NCBI RefSeq assembly: GCF_016598485.1
Contig: NZ_JAEMUW010000011.1
Span: 154,074 to 218,073, forward strand
DNA length: 64,000 bases
Source: Micromonospora coerulea
Lineage (GTDB): Bacteria > Actinomycetota > Actinomycetes > Mycobacteriales > Micromonosporaceae
Direction of reading: 5' to 3'
Shown: positions 52,815-60,384 of the stretch, piece after piece
Layout of the letters: every line of letters starts with the position of its first letter
How positions within the stretch are numbered: position 1 is the stretch's first letter
Program-made: the position numbers and the translations under genes
The notes under the pieces: generated by a model
What the model was told of the DNA's origin: nothing
Seen by the model: the letters and a program-made list of their open reading frames with translations, nothing else
Database searches by the model: none

Positions 52815-52848
52815 AACGGCCCGCCAGGCGCGATCCTGGCGGGCCGTT
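52815..52848. terminator. Bidirectional terminator between replication and transfer operons
   Basis: A perfect 14-bp stem AACGGCCCGCCAGG / CCTGGCGGGCCGTT with a 6-base loop lies between the convergent HNH and FtsK-like genes. The stem ends in TT on both strands. Confidence 0.9.
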
Positions 52849-52860
52849 CGTCGTGTCTGG

Positions 52861-54612
52861 TCAGTTTGCCGAGCCGACCCATTCGGCGAGATCCTGCCGG
52901 GCGTACAGGTCGGCATTCCCGCGCTTTCCCCGCGGCTCGGGAATGGTCCCCACGCGCCGCTGTAGGCGCTTCTTGGCGGCGTCGTACGACCAGGGCAGCA
53001 CACCGGCGTCTACGGCGTCCCGGAGGGTCATGATGTCCCCGTCCCCGGGGACATCGCTGGTCAGCGGGCTATCAGGGACTCGCGGCGTGATGATGGCGCG
53101 CACCTGCGCCTTGTTGAGGTACGCGACCTGCACCTCAGTTGACTGTCCTCCGATGACGATTTGCCACCGGCCGAGAGTGCGCGACGCCCGGGGCATTGCC
53201 GCCTCGGGAACCAACATCTTCCAGTTGTTCGCGGTGTACCGGGCGAGGCACCTGATCCCGAAGTTCTCGCGCGCTTCCGGGCCGCCGATGGCGCGGGCGG
53301 TGAGCATCTGCGCGATGGCGATGACGTTGACCTTCGCCGACCGTCCCATGAAGAGCAGATCGGCGAGCGCCGAGATCGCCGGCGAGCGCTTCGGGTCGCT
53401 CTTGTCGCGGTTCTCCGCCCACCAGTTCGCCAGCTGCCCGATGGTGGCGTTCAGCTCTTCGGCGATGACCAGCGTGCGCGGCCCCGGGTCCCAATCCTCG
53501 GCCTCGTGCAGGGCGAGCGTGTTCCGCTCGTCGGCGATGCCCTCAGTACGGATGAGGGCATGGTGCATCTGCTCGGGCCGGGTGCAGTAGTCGACGCCGG
53601 GCAGGCCGAGCAGCGACCGGTGTGAGCCCTTGCGGTCCAGGATGACGACCCGGCCGCCGCGGGCGAGCACCTGCACGGCGACCAGCTGGGCCAGCACCGA
53701 CTTCCCGGCGCCCGTCCCGGCGGACACGGCGATGTGCGGGGAGTCGTCGCGGAAGCTGATCGTGACGGCCTGGCCGCCGACCCCGTCGCCGAGGTAGAAC
53801 TCCCACTCGGCGAGCTTGGGCAGCTGCTCGACGACGCGCTCGTGGCCGACCTGCGCCGGCGGCCGGCGGCGGACCGTCCACCGGGCCACCACCCGCGGCC
53901 CGACCTGGTCCCACGACTCGACCAGGCCCGAGACGGGGATCTTGCTGCTGATGATGGACGACACAAGGGCCCGCTGCTCTTTGGTGACGTACGGGGTGTT
54001 GATGGCCAGTTCGATGCGCGGCCCGTACTCCGGCGCCGGCCGGCGGAACATCTCGAGGCGGTCGGTGGCCGGCTTCGCCTTCCGCTGGAGCGCCCATGCG
54101 CCGCGCTGCAGGTGCTCCGGCAGCCACCGGAGCACCGGCTCCAGGTGCTCCCCGTACCAGAGACGCACGGCCTCTTCCGCCGGCGAGAGCGGCTTCGCCA
54201 GCCGCGGGGTGAGGTTGCCGAGCGACGGGTCGACGTGGAGCTCTACCCCGGTCTGCAAGCCCAGCGGCGGCGCGACGGCGGCGAGGGTCGGTGCGACGTA
54301 GGCGCGGTGGAAGCGGCGCCGCACGAACCGTTGCCGGCCCTTCACCGCGGCGACCAGGGCGACGCCGCCGGCGGTGGTGGCCGCCTGGTCGGGGTAGACA
54401 GCGGCGAGCGCCGACGCGGTGGGTACGCCGAGCCGGTACGCCTGCCGCTGCCACCCCGCCCACCGGCCGGCACCGGCCCGCAGGTACGGGTAGCCGGTCC
54501 GCCCGTCGAGCGGACGACCGGTGAGGTAGCGGTAGGTCAACCGCCACCCGAGGTTCTTGCGGCGGCGGAGCAGCTTCTCCAGCTCGACGACGCGGACGGT
54601 CTGTGCGCTCAC
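52861..54612 (-). CDS. FtsK/SpoIIIE-type conjugative DNA translocase (TraB-like)
   Basis: A 583-residue motor. An N-terminal region without convincing membrane helices (about 1-230) precedes the FtsK domain: Walker A VSAGTGAGKSVLAQLVAV, Walker B-like GPRTLVIAEELNATIGQLAN, and ALADLLFMGRSAKVNVIAIA. The C-terminal about 70 residues (LRDAVDAGVLPWSYDAAKKR) could form a winged helix for DNA recognition. AICEs use one such hexameric motor to move double-stranded DNA between mycelia. GTG 54612 overlaps the small protein gene by 4 bases. Confidence 0.9.
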   Translation of the reverse strand: MSAQTVRVVELEKLLRRRKNLGWRLTYRYLTGRPLDGRTGYPYLRAGAGRWAGWQRQAYRLGVPTASALAAVYPDQAATTAGGVALVAAVKGRQRFVRRRFHRAYVAPTLAAVAPPLGLQTGVELHVDPSLGNLTPRLAKPLSPAEEAVRLWYGEHLEPVLRWLPEHLQRGAWALQRKAKPATDRLEMFRRPAPEYGPRIELAINTPYVTKEQRALVSSIISSKIPVSGLVESWDQVGPRVVARWTVRRRPPAQVGHERVVEQLPKLAEWEFYLGDGVGGQAVTISFRDDSPHIAVSAGTGAGKSVLAQLVAVQVLARGGRVVILDRKGSHRSLLGLPGVDYCTRPEQMHHALIRTEGIADERNTLALHEAEDWDPGPRTLVIAEELNATIGQLANWWAENRDKSDPKRSPAISALADLLFMGRSAKVNVIAIAQMLTARAIGGPEARENFGIRCLARYTANNWKMLVPEAAMPRASRTLGRWQIVIGGQSTEVQVAYLNKAQVRAIITPRVPDSPLTSDVPGDGDIMTLRDAVDAGVLPWSYDAAKKRLQRRVGTIPEPRGKRGNADLYARQDLAEWVGSAN

Positions 54613-54758
54613 TGGTTCACCTCGCGGCGGCGGCGGATCACGTGGAAGGCGACACCCGCCGCCGCCGCACCGAGCCCGGTGACGATGGCGGCGACGGTGT
54701 GTCCGGTCAGGGTGGCGGCGACCGAGACGGCCGCGAGGATCACTGCGATGACGCTCAC
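54609..54758 (-). CDS. 49-residue membrane protein of the transfer operon
   Basis: A short protein not obvious from longer reading frames: MSVIAVILAAVSVAATLTGH, TVAAIVTGLGAAAAGVAFHV, IRRRREVNQ. Two hydrophobic helices and a positively charged end suggest a small inner-membrane protein, like Spd/spreading proteins. The GTG start overlaps the upstream stop and the stop overlaps the FtsK start, both by 4 bases, so translation is coupled. Confidence 0.75.
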   Translation of the reverse strand: MSVIAVILAAVSVAATLTGHTVAAIVTGLGAAAAGVAFHVIRRRREVNQ

Positions 54759-55423
54759 TGGGTTACCTCCACAAGTGACGTGCCGTTGACGCGGGTTTCC
54801 GCAGCTACCGGCACGGTTGGTGACGGCAGATAGCGGCGGGCGGTGGACTCACTCACGCCCGCTTTGGCGGCGACCTGAGCCACCGTCCCAGCGGGCAGCT
54901 TGGCGGCAGCGCGGGCCACCTTCTCGGCGCTGGTGAGCGAGCGCGGACGGGGCCGGCTGGCGCGCGGCTTGGCGGCAGGCTCGGCCGGCGGTGGCGTCAC
55001 CGGCTCGACCTGCTCCGGCGTCACGTCGACCAGCTCGGCGACCGGCGCGACCGGCAGCGGCTTCCCGGACCGGGCGAGCACCTCCACCGCCAGGAGGAAG
55101 CTCACGGCGGGTACGGCGGCGACCAGGCGGGCGGTGACGGTCGGGTTGGCCGAGGCGACGTTGGCGGCGAGGGTGGCGAGGATGCCGAACACCAGCGCCA
55201 CCCGGGCGGACAGCCGCGGGCGCCGCTGCTGCCGCTTGTCGTCGAGCATCGCCAGGGTGGCGACCAGGATCAGCCCGTCGATCGCCAGCGGCAGCACGGC
55301 CGCGACACCCTGGTGCTCACCGGCGTCGGTGGCCACGTCGTAGATGTGCCGGTAGGACGCGAACCCGGCCACCGCCGCCACGAGGGCGGCGGCAGCGCGG
55401 GACGTGACGGTGGTCAGGTTCAC
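54755..55423 (-). CDS. DUF2637 membrane protein of the transfer operon (spread-type)
   Basis: A 222-residue protein with four hydrophobic helices in the N-terminal half (AAAALVAAVAGFASYRHIYD, AAVLPLAIDGLILVATLAML, ARVALVFGILATLAANVASA, VSFLLAVEVLARSG), typical of DUF2637. The C-terminal part is Pro-rich, then a helix-turn-helix-like segment (AGTVAQVAAKAGVSESTARR). DUF2637 proteins accompany TraB/FtsK-type transfer genes in AICEs. GTG 55423 overlaps the preceding stop by 4 bases. Confidence 0.87.
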   Translation of the reverse strand: MNLTTVTSRAAAALVAAVAGFASYRHIYDVATDAGEHQGVAAVLPLAIDGLILVATLAMLDDKRQQRRPRLSARVALVFGILATLAANVASANPTVTARLVAAVPAVSFLLAVEVLARSGKPLPVAPVAELVDVTPEQVEPVTPPPAEPAAKPRASRPRPRSLTSAEKVARAAAKLPAGTVAQVAAKAGVSESTARRYLPSPTVPVAAETRVNGTSLVEVTQ

Positions 55424-55587
55424 CGGGTCAACTCCTTGGGGCGCTCGGCGAGCTGGGCGCGGGCGTGCTCGCGGCGGATCGCCGCGGCGGTGGTGTCGGC
55501 GTGCCGCTCGACCAGAAGGCGAGCGACCAGGAACACGGCCAGCGGCGTACCGGTGCCGCCGGCGAGGATCAGCAGGAGCCACCTCAT
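55420..55587 (-). CDS. 55-residue membrane protein of the transfer operon
   Basis: MRWLLLILAGGTGTPLAVFL, VARLLVERHADTTAAAIRRE, HARAQLAERPKELTR: one hydrophobic helix followed by an amphipathic Arg/Ala-rich tail. ATG 55587 overlaps the DUF6907 stop by 4 bases and the stop overlaps the DUF2637 GTG. Function unknown; position suggests a role in transfer or spread. Confidence 0.72.
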   Translation of the reverse strand: MRWLLLILAGGTGTPLAVFLVARLLVERHADTTAAAIRREHARAQLAERPKELTR

Positions 55588-56012
55588 CGGGCACCGCCGT
55601 CGACCAGCTCGGCGGCGGCCAGCAGGGCGGCGGCCAGGGCGCGAGCCTGGCCCGGGGTGCCGGTCCAGCCCTGCACGTCCTCGCTGCCCGGGTAGTGCCC
55701 CTCCGGGCCCTCAGCGACCGACAGGAGCACGCGCGGCTCGGTGACGACCTGGCCGCTGTCGGTGGTCGACTCGACCAGCACGGTGGCGGTGGCGGCCCGG
55801 TCGATCCACGCCGGGTCCTGCGCGGGCAGCTCGGCGAGGATGCGCTCGTGGCCGACGCCGATCGACCACCCGTCGACGTCGGTGACCTGGCCGCGGTGGT
55901 CCTCGCTGCACCAGCTGGGGCAGCCGGTGGGGCGGAGGGCGGTCAGGTTGAGCGTGGGGGCGTCGACCAGCCGGCTAGCGGCGGGGACGGGTGCGGATGC
56001 GATGATGCTCAC
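55584..56012 (-). CDS. DUF6907-like protein
   Basis: A 142-residue protein with GCPSWCSEDHRGQVTDVDGW near the N-terminus, the Cys-Trp-Cys-His-like signature of the actinobacterial DUF6907 group, and a C-terminal helix (PGQARALAAALLAAAELVD). AGGAGG precedes GTG 56012. First gene of the reverse transfer operon. Role unknown. Confidence 0.78.
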   Translation of the reverse strand: MSIIASAPVPAASRLVDAPTLNLTALRPTGCPSWCSEDHRGQVTDVDGWSIGVGHERILAELPAQDPAWIDRAATATVLVESTTDSGQVVTEPRVLLSVAEGPEGHYPGSEDVQGWTGTPGQARALAAALLAAAELVDGGAR

Positions 56013-56116
56013 GGGTCGCCTCCTGGGGCGATCAAGGGCCCGGCCGGAGGTGCTACTCCGCGTCCGGGCCCGCCTTGTTGGGCCCTTGCTTGACGGTTGG
56101 TGTTACGCCACAGAGT

Positions 56117-56156
56117 GTGGCCTACGGCGTAGGCGTACGTCAACCGTGTAGGCCAC
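56117..56156. promoter_or_regulatory. Compound palindrome between the divergent transfer operon and HTH gene
   Basis: GTGGCCTAC (56117-56125) and GTAGGCCAC (56148-56156) are perfect 9-bp arms, and GCCTACGGCGTAGGC (56120-56134) is itself a palindrome. Three GCCTAC/GTAGGC half-sites are thus arranged over 40 bases, as for a repressor that binds cooperatively, perhaps the HTH protein encoded at 56193. Confidence 0.55.
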
Positions 56157-56192
56157 GTTGATTGGCAACGTCATGTGTGCGACCATCGCCGC

Positions 56193-56390
56193 GTGACCAG
56201 ACTCGAAGAGGCCGCAAAGGCGTACCGCCGGGCCAAGGACGCGCTCGACAAGGCCCGCCCGGCGCTCGCCGAGGCGATCGTGGAAGCGGCCCGCGGCGGC
56301 ATGCGGCAGACAGAGATCGTGAAGGTGTCCGGCTACACCCGTGAGCAGGTGCGCCGGATCTGCCGGGCGGCCGGCATCGACCCAGGGTGA
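56193..56390 (+). CDS. Small helix-turn-helix protein of the AICE
   Basis: A 65-residue protein (TRLEEAAKAYRRAKDALDKA, RQTEIVKVSGYTREQVRRIC, RAAGIDPG). The C-terminal half is a helix-turn-helix (QTEIVKVSGYTREQVRRI). GTG 56193 is the preferred start; an ATG six codons upstream is in frame. It is divergent from the transfer operon and likely its regulator, like KorSA-type proteins, by position only. Confidence 0.72.
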   Translation: MTRLEEAAKAYRRAKDALDKARPALAEAIVEAARGGMRQTEIVKVSGYTREQVRRICRAAGIDPG

Positions 56391-56401
56391 GCGTGCTCCG
56401 T

Positions 56402-56420
56402 GGGGCACATCCGGGGCACA
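56402..56420. promoter_or_regulatory. Putative integrase arm-type site pair, right end
   Basis: GGGGCACA (56402-56409) and GGGGCACA (56413-56420) are exact direct repeats spaced 11 bases, about 105 bases before the attR core. Confidence 0.55.
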
Positions 56421-56477
56421 TGCGAGCGGGAGACAGTGAGATTCACTGAGGGATCGTGAGTGGCAAAACCGCAGGTC

Positions 56478-56497
56478 AGGGCCGCTACGGCGGCCCT
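56478..56497. terminator. UNCG-loop terminator before attR
   Basis: AGGGCCGC-TACG-GCGGCCCT is a perfect 8-bp stem capped by a stable C(UACG)G tetraloop and followed by TTTC on the forward strand. It ends the HTH gene transcript and shields the att site. Confidence 0.85.
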
Positions 56498-56524
56498 TTC
56501 TGCTGGTCAGAGAAGATCGCCCAT

Positions 56525-56538
56525 CACTTCCGCTGGAA
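56525..56538 (+). other. attR core / junction with the second element
   Basis: CACTTCCGCTGGAA, identical to 46335-46348. In frame it encodes HFRWK followed by GTAA, giving K-stop with different synonymous bases. It is bordered on the right by an integrase remnant in the same orientation as the left integrase, so it probably also served as a left end for an older element. Confidence 0.82.
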
Positions 56539-56599
56539 GTAATGCCTATATGACCACTGACCTGCACCGTAGAGGCTTTCCGGGGCCACCGAACCATGA

Positions 56600-56905
56600 T
56601 CATGCCGTTTCCAGGCCGTTGCCCGTTTGCCGGCCGTCTCCGGCTGCTGGCTCCTCCCCGAATGCCTTATCGATGGCTCGCCGGGTGCGGTCCTCGCTGG
56701 CGGGCAGTAGGTGGGTGTAGATCCGGAGGGTGAAGCCGGGGTCGGCATGGCCGAGGTAAGCCGACAGAGCCTTGACACTCTCCCCGGCGTCCAAGAGCAC
56801 CGGAGGCGTAGGTGTGCCGCGGGTGTGGGCAGCCGACCTGCCGTCGTGGTGCGGTGTGCACGTCCGGGTAGACGCTTGCCGTTGAGCGCTACCAGCAGCG
56901 GCCGG
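56600..56905 (-). pseudogene. Frameshifted, truncated tyrosine recombinase
   Basis: The reverse-strand frame ending at 56600 encodes the C-terminal part ESVKALSAYLGHADPGFTLR, IYTHLLPASEDRTRRAIDKA, which carries the His of LGHAD and nucleophile Tyr of IYTHLLP. The preceding RHTYAS box is in another frame (about 56780-56800); an extra G between TCC and GTG explains the shift. Everything upstream of the last third of the protein is missing. It lies 62 bases from the att core. Confidence 0.78.
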
Positions 56906-56910
56906 CACCG

Positions 56911-57213
56911 CTAGTGAGTCCGCCGGCGGTTGGCCTCCTGTCGGACAGCCTCCGTGAGGTCACGCCAGGTGCCCGCCGAGGTCTTCATCATCCGGTCGAC
57001 CATCGACCGGGCCGATGCTTCGTCCGGGAAGTCGTAGGAGACCTCCTCGCCTGCGTCACCACGGAGGCGACCAGGGACCCGCCACAGCCGGCCGTTGAAG
57101 ACCAGCCAGATGTCGCGCCGGGCCATGCGGCCCACTGCCCCGTTCCACCAGCGCCCGCGTACCTCCATCGGCGCGAACCGGCGCTCGGACTTCGCGGGCA
57201 GCACGACGAACAC
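56911..57213 (-). CDS. Hypothetical protein
   Basis: A 100-residue basic protein (RGRWWNGAVGRMARRDIWLV, FNGRLWRVPGRLRGDAGEEV). The Trp/Arg-rich RRDIWLV...RLWRV pattern resembles small actinobacterial hypotheticals near mobile DNA. GTG 57213 follows GAGGA. No function proposed. The gap 57214-57308 shows nothing. Confidence 0.55.
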   Translation of the reverse strand: MFVVLPAKSERRFAPMEVRGRWWNGAVGRMARRDIWLVFNGRLWRVPGRLRGDAGEEVSYDFPDEASARSMVDRMMKTSAGTWRDLTEAVRQEANRRRTH

Positions 57214-57308
57214 GGGTGTCCTCGTGTCCGTGGCGGGGGTCGAGCTGCAGGGGACGTGGGAGATCGAGAACTATGCACGCCGGTCCGTGATGATCCGACT
57301 CACGTCGC

Positions 57309-58058
57309 CTACCGAATTTTCGTAGCGACCGGCTCAAGGAAGAACAAGCACTGGTCCGGGTTGTACTCGCCAACCCGAGCAACAACGTGGAGAAGGTCGC
57401 CGGTACCTACGGAATCCGGGATGTTCGCGCCCGTGAGATGCAGGTCAAGGACGTTGACGTCTTCGAACTTGAATGCGGGCCCAACCACAGATTTTGGGCC
57501 CTTACCGGGAGAGACGAGGATGTCGTAGCGAGTCTTGTAATCGCCGTGATTTAGCATCGATGCGATGGAACCATCGAACTCGATGGTCCTGCCCTCGTAC
57601 TTGGCCGCGAACGTTCCGATCGTCTCGTCGCAGTAGTCCCGCACCGCCAAGAGCGCCGCCAGATCCTTGCTGTTCTCGACCGTCAGGACCCGGTCCGCCT
57701 CGGACGCATCTGAAGCCGATTCTTCGGGCTTCGGCGTCTCCGACGGCTTTCCGCTCGCCACGACCGTCGCCTCGCTCGGCGACTTGGTCGGCTTGGGGTC
57801 CTTGTCGCCTCCGCCTTGGAGCGCGCTGGCGACTCCGCCGACGACGGCCACGAGCAGGACGACACCGGCCGCCACGGCGATGAGTACCCACGGGACCTTC
57901 GGCTTCGGGCGGCGGAAGTTCAACGTTGTCCGCAACGTCCCCTGCTTCTGGTCGACGAACTCCCAACCAGCCTTCTGCCACTTCGCGATCGACCTGGCCT
58001 CGATGCCGCGGATAGCCTGCACGGACTTGAACTCGTACTGCACACCGTCGTCAGCCAT
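57309..58058 (-). CDS. DUF4839-domain membrane protein
   Basis: A 249-residue protein. An N-terminal cytoplasmic DUF4177-like stretch (FKSVQAIRGIEARSIAKWQK, AGWEFVDQKQGTLRTTLNFR) is followed by one transmembrane helix (about 57-80) and a Ser/Pro/Glu linker. The extracytoplasmic domain (about 125-249) matches DUF4839: DYCDETIGTFAAKYEGRTIE, FDGSIASMLNHGDYKTRYDI. Function unknown; the family occurs in accessory islands. GC content is lower than in core genes. Confidence 0.8.
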   Translation of the reverse strand: MADDGVQYEFKSVQAIRGIEARSIAKWQKAGWEFVDQKQGTLRTTLNFRRPKPKVPWVLIAVAAGVVLLVAVVGGVASALQGGGDKDPKPTKSPSEATVVASGKPSETPKPEESASDASEADRVLTVENSKDLAALLAVRDYCDETIGTFAAKYEGRTIEFDGSIASMLNHGDYKTRYDILVSPGKGPKSVVGPAFKFEDVNVLDLHLTGANIPDSVGTGDLLHVVARVGEYNPDQCLFFLEPVATKIR

Positions 58059-58175
58059 GCGGCTCCCAGACCCCCCGAATCGGATTCATCGCTCATGGAC
58101 TCCTCGCGAGGATAGGGACTCAGCGAAGTTAGCGGGGGTCGAGGTGGCCTAAACCGGCCGGCTGCCGGCGTGCGT

Positions 58176-58238
58176 GCTGCCGGCGATGTCGTACTCCGCA
58201 TGATGCGTTACGTCGTGGCTTCACTTGATGCGTGACAC
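58176..58238. repeat. Repeat cluster left of the SMI1/KNR4 gene
   Basis: Contains GCTGCCGGCGATG (58176-58188), CGCATGATG (58197-58205), TGATGCGTTACG (58201) and ACTTGATGCGTGACAC (58223-58238). The two TGATGCGT motifs are 25 bases apart. Related copies lie on the other side of the gene at 59289-59373. The gap 58059-58332 shows no other feature. Confidence 0.7.
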
Positions 58239-58345
58239 GACGCTCTGACTCGATAGCTACCCGTTGTGAACGGGCGGATGGGGTAAGGCGGGAGTCCAGG
58301 CGGCAAGCGCTTCGACGCTAGGCTGCTCATCCGTGGCAACCATCG

Positions 58346-59179
58346 ATGACTTGGCTCCGCTTGTCCCGCCGCCGGCAGCGCCGGTTCACCGCGCGTGGGG
58401 ACTGGGCAGCAGCGGAGGCAACGCTTGGCGTCACCCTGCCTACCGACTACCGGTCGCTGGTCGTCACCTACGGCCTGGGCCAGTTCGATGACATCACCCT
58501 GTCCACGCCCTTCGCCGCAGCAACGTCGCGATACGCCGACCTGCTGTGGCAGGCCGGCGAACTCCTCGACGGGTATCGGGATGTACGCAGCGAGTTTCCG
58601 GAGGATTTTCCCTACCCGCTGCATCCAGAGCCCGGCGGCCTGCTCCAATGGGCCGTTACCGGGAACGGCGTGATGTTGTGCTGGCTGACCGAGGGAACTC
58701 CGGACACATGGCCGGTCGTTGTTTTCGAGTTCGGCGATCACTGCGAGCGGTACGACACCGGCGCTGTCGACCTGCTCTACGGTCACCTGAGTGGGCGTCG
58801 CCGCGTCCCGGGCCTCGGTAAGACGCACGCCATTCCCTGGTTCGACGTTGCCCGCGAACGTGACCACGTCTACGTGCGTTTGTCCGACAGCGACCGCCCG
58901 TACGAAGACCGCCTGCACATCCTCCGCACTGCCCTCGCCCCCACGGCGGACCGCGGCAACTCCATCAGCGACCACGGACGACAGGACCACTTCAAGGCCA
59001 TCGACCGCGACTGGCTGTTGACCTACGAAACCGCGTACGGCCACCAGATCCGCATCGCGTTCCCACCGGACGACGCTGCCACGGCCCGCGCCGTCATCAC
59101 AGCCGCCGCTCACGAGATGGGCTGCACGGTTCTAGCGACAACCACCCACAACGGCACACCAACCTGGATTGGCTCCTGA
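58346..59179 (+). CDS. SMI1/KNR4-family protein with probable 5' frameshift
   Basis: A 277-residue protein from ATG 58346. The SMI1/KNR4 core is WAAAEATLGVTLPTDYRSLV and VTYGLGQFDDITL, then GGLLQWAVTGNGVMLCWLTE; SUKH-superfamily proteins are often immunity proteins to contact-dependent or polymorphic toxins. The first about 17 residues (MTWLRLSRRRQRRFTAR) look like an out-of-frame version. The other frame from GTG 58333 reads VATIDDLAPLVPPPAAPVHR, the usual family N-terminus, and rejoins the core if T58396 is skipped. It may be a one-base insertion, so the gene could be inactive. Confidence 0.82.
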   Translation: MTWLRLSRRRQRRFTARGDWAAAEATLGVTLPTDYRSLVVTYGLGQFDDITLSTPFAAATSRYADLLWQAGELLDGYRDVRSEFPEDFPYPLHPEPGGLLQWAVTGNGVMLCWLTEGTPDTWPVVVFEFGDHCERYDTGAVDLLYGHLSGRRRVPGLGKTHAIPWFDVARERDHVYVRLSDSDRPYEDRLHILRTALAPTADRGNSISDHGRQDHFKAIDRDWLLTYETAYGHQIRIAFPPDDAATARAVITAAAHEMGCTVLATTTHNGTPTWIGS

Positions 59180-59936
59180 CCACTTCAACGTGCACATGCC
59201 GCTGACCGCGTGCCTCTGACGGGACGTCGAGTCCCGCCCGGTCAAGTAGTAACTCCGTGTAACAGCGGCGCCCGATCATGCCGGAAGCCGTCACGCGTCA
59301 TGTGGAGTCGATGTGTCACGCATCAAGTGGGGCCCGACAGCCTGCTGCCGGCGATGCCTGGTCTCGCATGATGGTTGACGGAACGGCGTCGTTGTTCAAA
59401 GTTTCTGTACGTCTTCAAGGCGGCCCGCAACGGGCCGCACGCGCCGCCGCCTGGGCGCGCGCCGCCGCTGCCGCTATCGCTCTGCGGCCGTCACGCCAGA
59501 ACGCCCGGCGGCGGGCGCGGACAGCGGGAAGCCCGGAGGGCCGCCGCAGAACGACAGGAGCGTTGACCGGTGAGGTGGTGGGCCGGCAGCCGGCCGGGCC
59601 GCGCGGCCACGAGCCCGCGCGGCGTAGGGGAGCGCACGCCGGCCGCGTCGGCGAGCTGGCGGCGGTCGCGGGGTTGCGGCCACTGCGCCTCCGGCGGGGG
59701 CGCTCCGGCTCCAGGATGGCCGGGCTCCGTCGGCGGGTCGCGGTCCGCGGGTGGTTGCGGTAGCGCCATCCCACCGCCGACGACCCGGGGCGAGCCGAGC
59801 AGACCGCCGCCGGGACCGCCAGCGTCCGTCCGTGCGTCAAGGCCGTCTTGACGTGGCGGCCCCGACTGCGGCCCGCTCCCACAAGGGCGGGTCGACGGCG
59901 ACGGGATGGCGAGGTTCCGCTGGCTGGGTCAATGTC
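59180..59936. other. 757-base gap with repeats, no convincing gene
   Basis: 59289-59373 holds repeat copies described separately. 59400-59880 is extremely GC-rich; several short frames are open on both strands but are Pro/Arg/Gly-rich and unlike the neighbours. No RNA gene recognised. Confidence 0.5.
59289..59373. repeat. Repeat cluster right of the SMI1/KNR4 gene
   Basis: GTGTCACGCATCAAGT (59313-59328) is the exact reverse complement of 58223-58238. CGTCACGCGTCA (59289-59300) is an inverted variant 25 bases from it. GCTGCCGGCGATG (59344-59356) and CGCATGATG (59365-59373) repeat 58176-58205 in direct orientation with the same 21-base offset. Confidence 0.7.
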
Positions 59937-60332
59937 TCACCAGTCGCGCCAGTCGTCAGTGAGTTCGGTCCGCTCGATGTCGCGTCGGGAGGTAAGGCCT
60001 TCGACGTCAATGCCCGCGTCTGTCAGGACGTCGTCGATGTACTCGCACAGCTTGTCGCGCTCGCTCGTCTCGATCCGGCCGTGTTCCTCATTGATCGCGT
60101 TGAGAGCCATGACGACCTGTTCGACCGATGCGAAGACCTCGTCATCGGACGGTGACGAGAACGAGCGTACGTCTGCTTCGTAGGCGTCAAGAGCGGTGTC
60201 GACAGCGGCGATGAATGCCTCTGGCCAGAGGTGCAGGGCGTAGGCGTCATCCTCAGCGAGGGTTCCTGCGGCGATGCGGCCCTTCTGGTCCTGCACCTCG
60301 CGGCCCCACCTCTCCGTGGGTCGTGTGGTCAT
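59937..60332 (-). CDS. Hypothetical acidic protein
   Basis: A 131-residue protein (TTRPTERWGREVQDQKGRIA, FIAAVDTALDAYEADVRSFS, VFASVEQVVMALNAINEEHG, RDKLCEYIDDVLTDAGIDVE). Strongly helical, acidic, no membrane segment. Not recognised by family, though the size and location beside SMI1/KNR4 fit small immunity-type proteins. ATG 60332 chosen; upstream in-frame codons also look protein-like (GLLPDAIARLHAM), so a longer start is possible. Confidence 0.65.
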   Translation of the reverse strand: MTTRPTERWGREVQDQKGRIAAGTLAEDDAYALHLWPEAFIAAVDTALDAYEADVRSFSSPSDDEVFASVEQVVMALNAINEEHGRIETSERDKLCEYIDDVLTDAGIDVEGLTSRRDIERTELTDDWRDW

Positions 60333-60384
60333 GGCGTGCAGCCTAGCGATGGCGTCTGGTAGCAAGCCGAGTCGATCAGCTTGG

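Larger units (their letters stand above)
46335..56538. mobile_element. AICE-like integrative and conjugative element in the 3' end of smr
   Basis: An element of about 10.2 kb bounded by the 14-base direct repeat CACTTCCGCTGGAA. Gene order on its left: integrase and XRE regulator on the reverse strand, then divergent excisionase. Replication genes are on the forward strand (rep with iteron-like repeats, HNH genes) and transfer genes on the reverse strand (FtsK-like translocase, small membrane proteins, DUF2637 protein). A single FtsK-like translocase for double-stranded DNA transfer plus integrase and Rep is the definition of an AICE. Most known AICEs use tRNA genes, so the smr target is noteworthy. 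Confidence 0.88.

Noticed and set aside
59375..59882. Short open frames in the GC-rich gap after the SMI1 gene
   Set aside because: Pro/Arg/Gly-rich on both strands, no ribosome binding sites, no motif; treated as non-coding.
59921..59936. GTTCCGCTGG resembling the att core
   Set aside because: Shares only TTCCGCTGG with the 14-base core and lacks the HFRWK-stop context; probably chance.
56911..60332. Toxin-antitoxin pair
   Set aside because: No toxin fold or antitoxin motif recognised; SMI1/KNR4 alone does not establish one.
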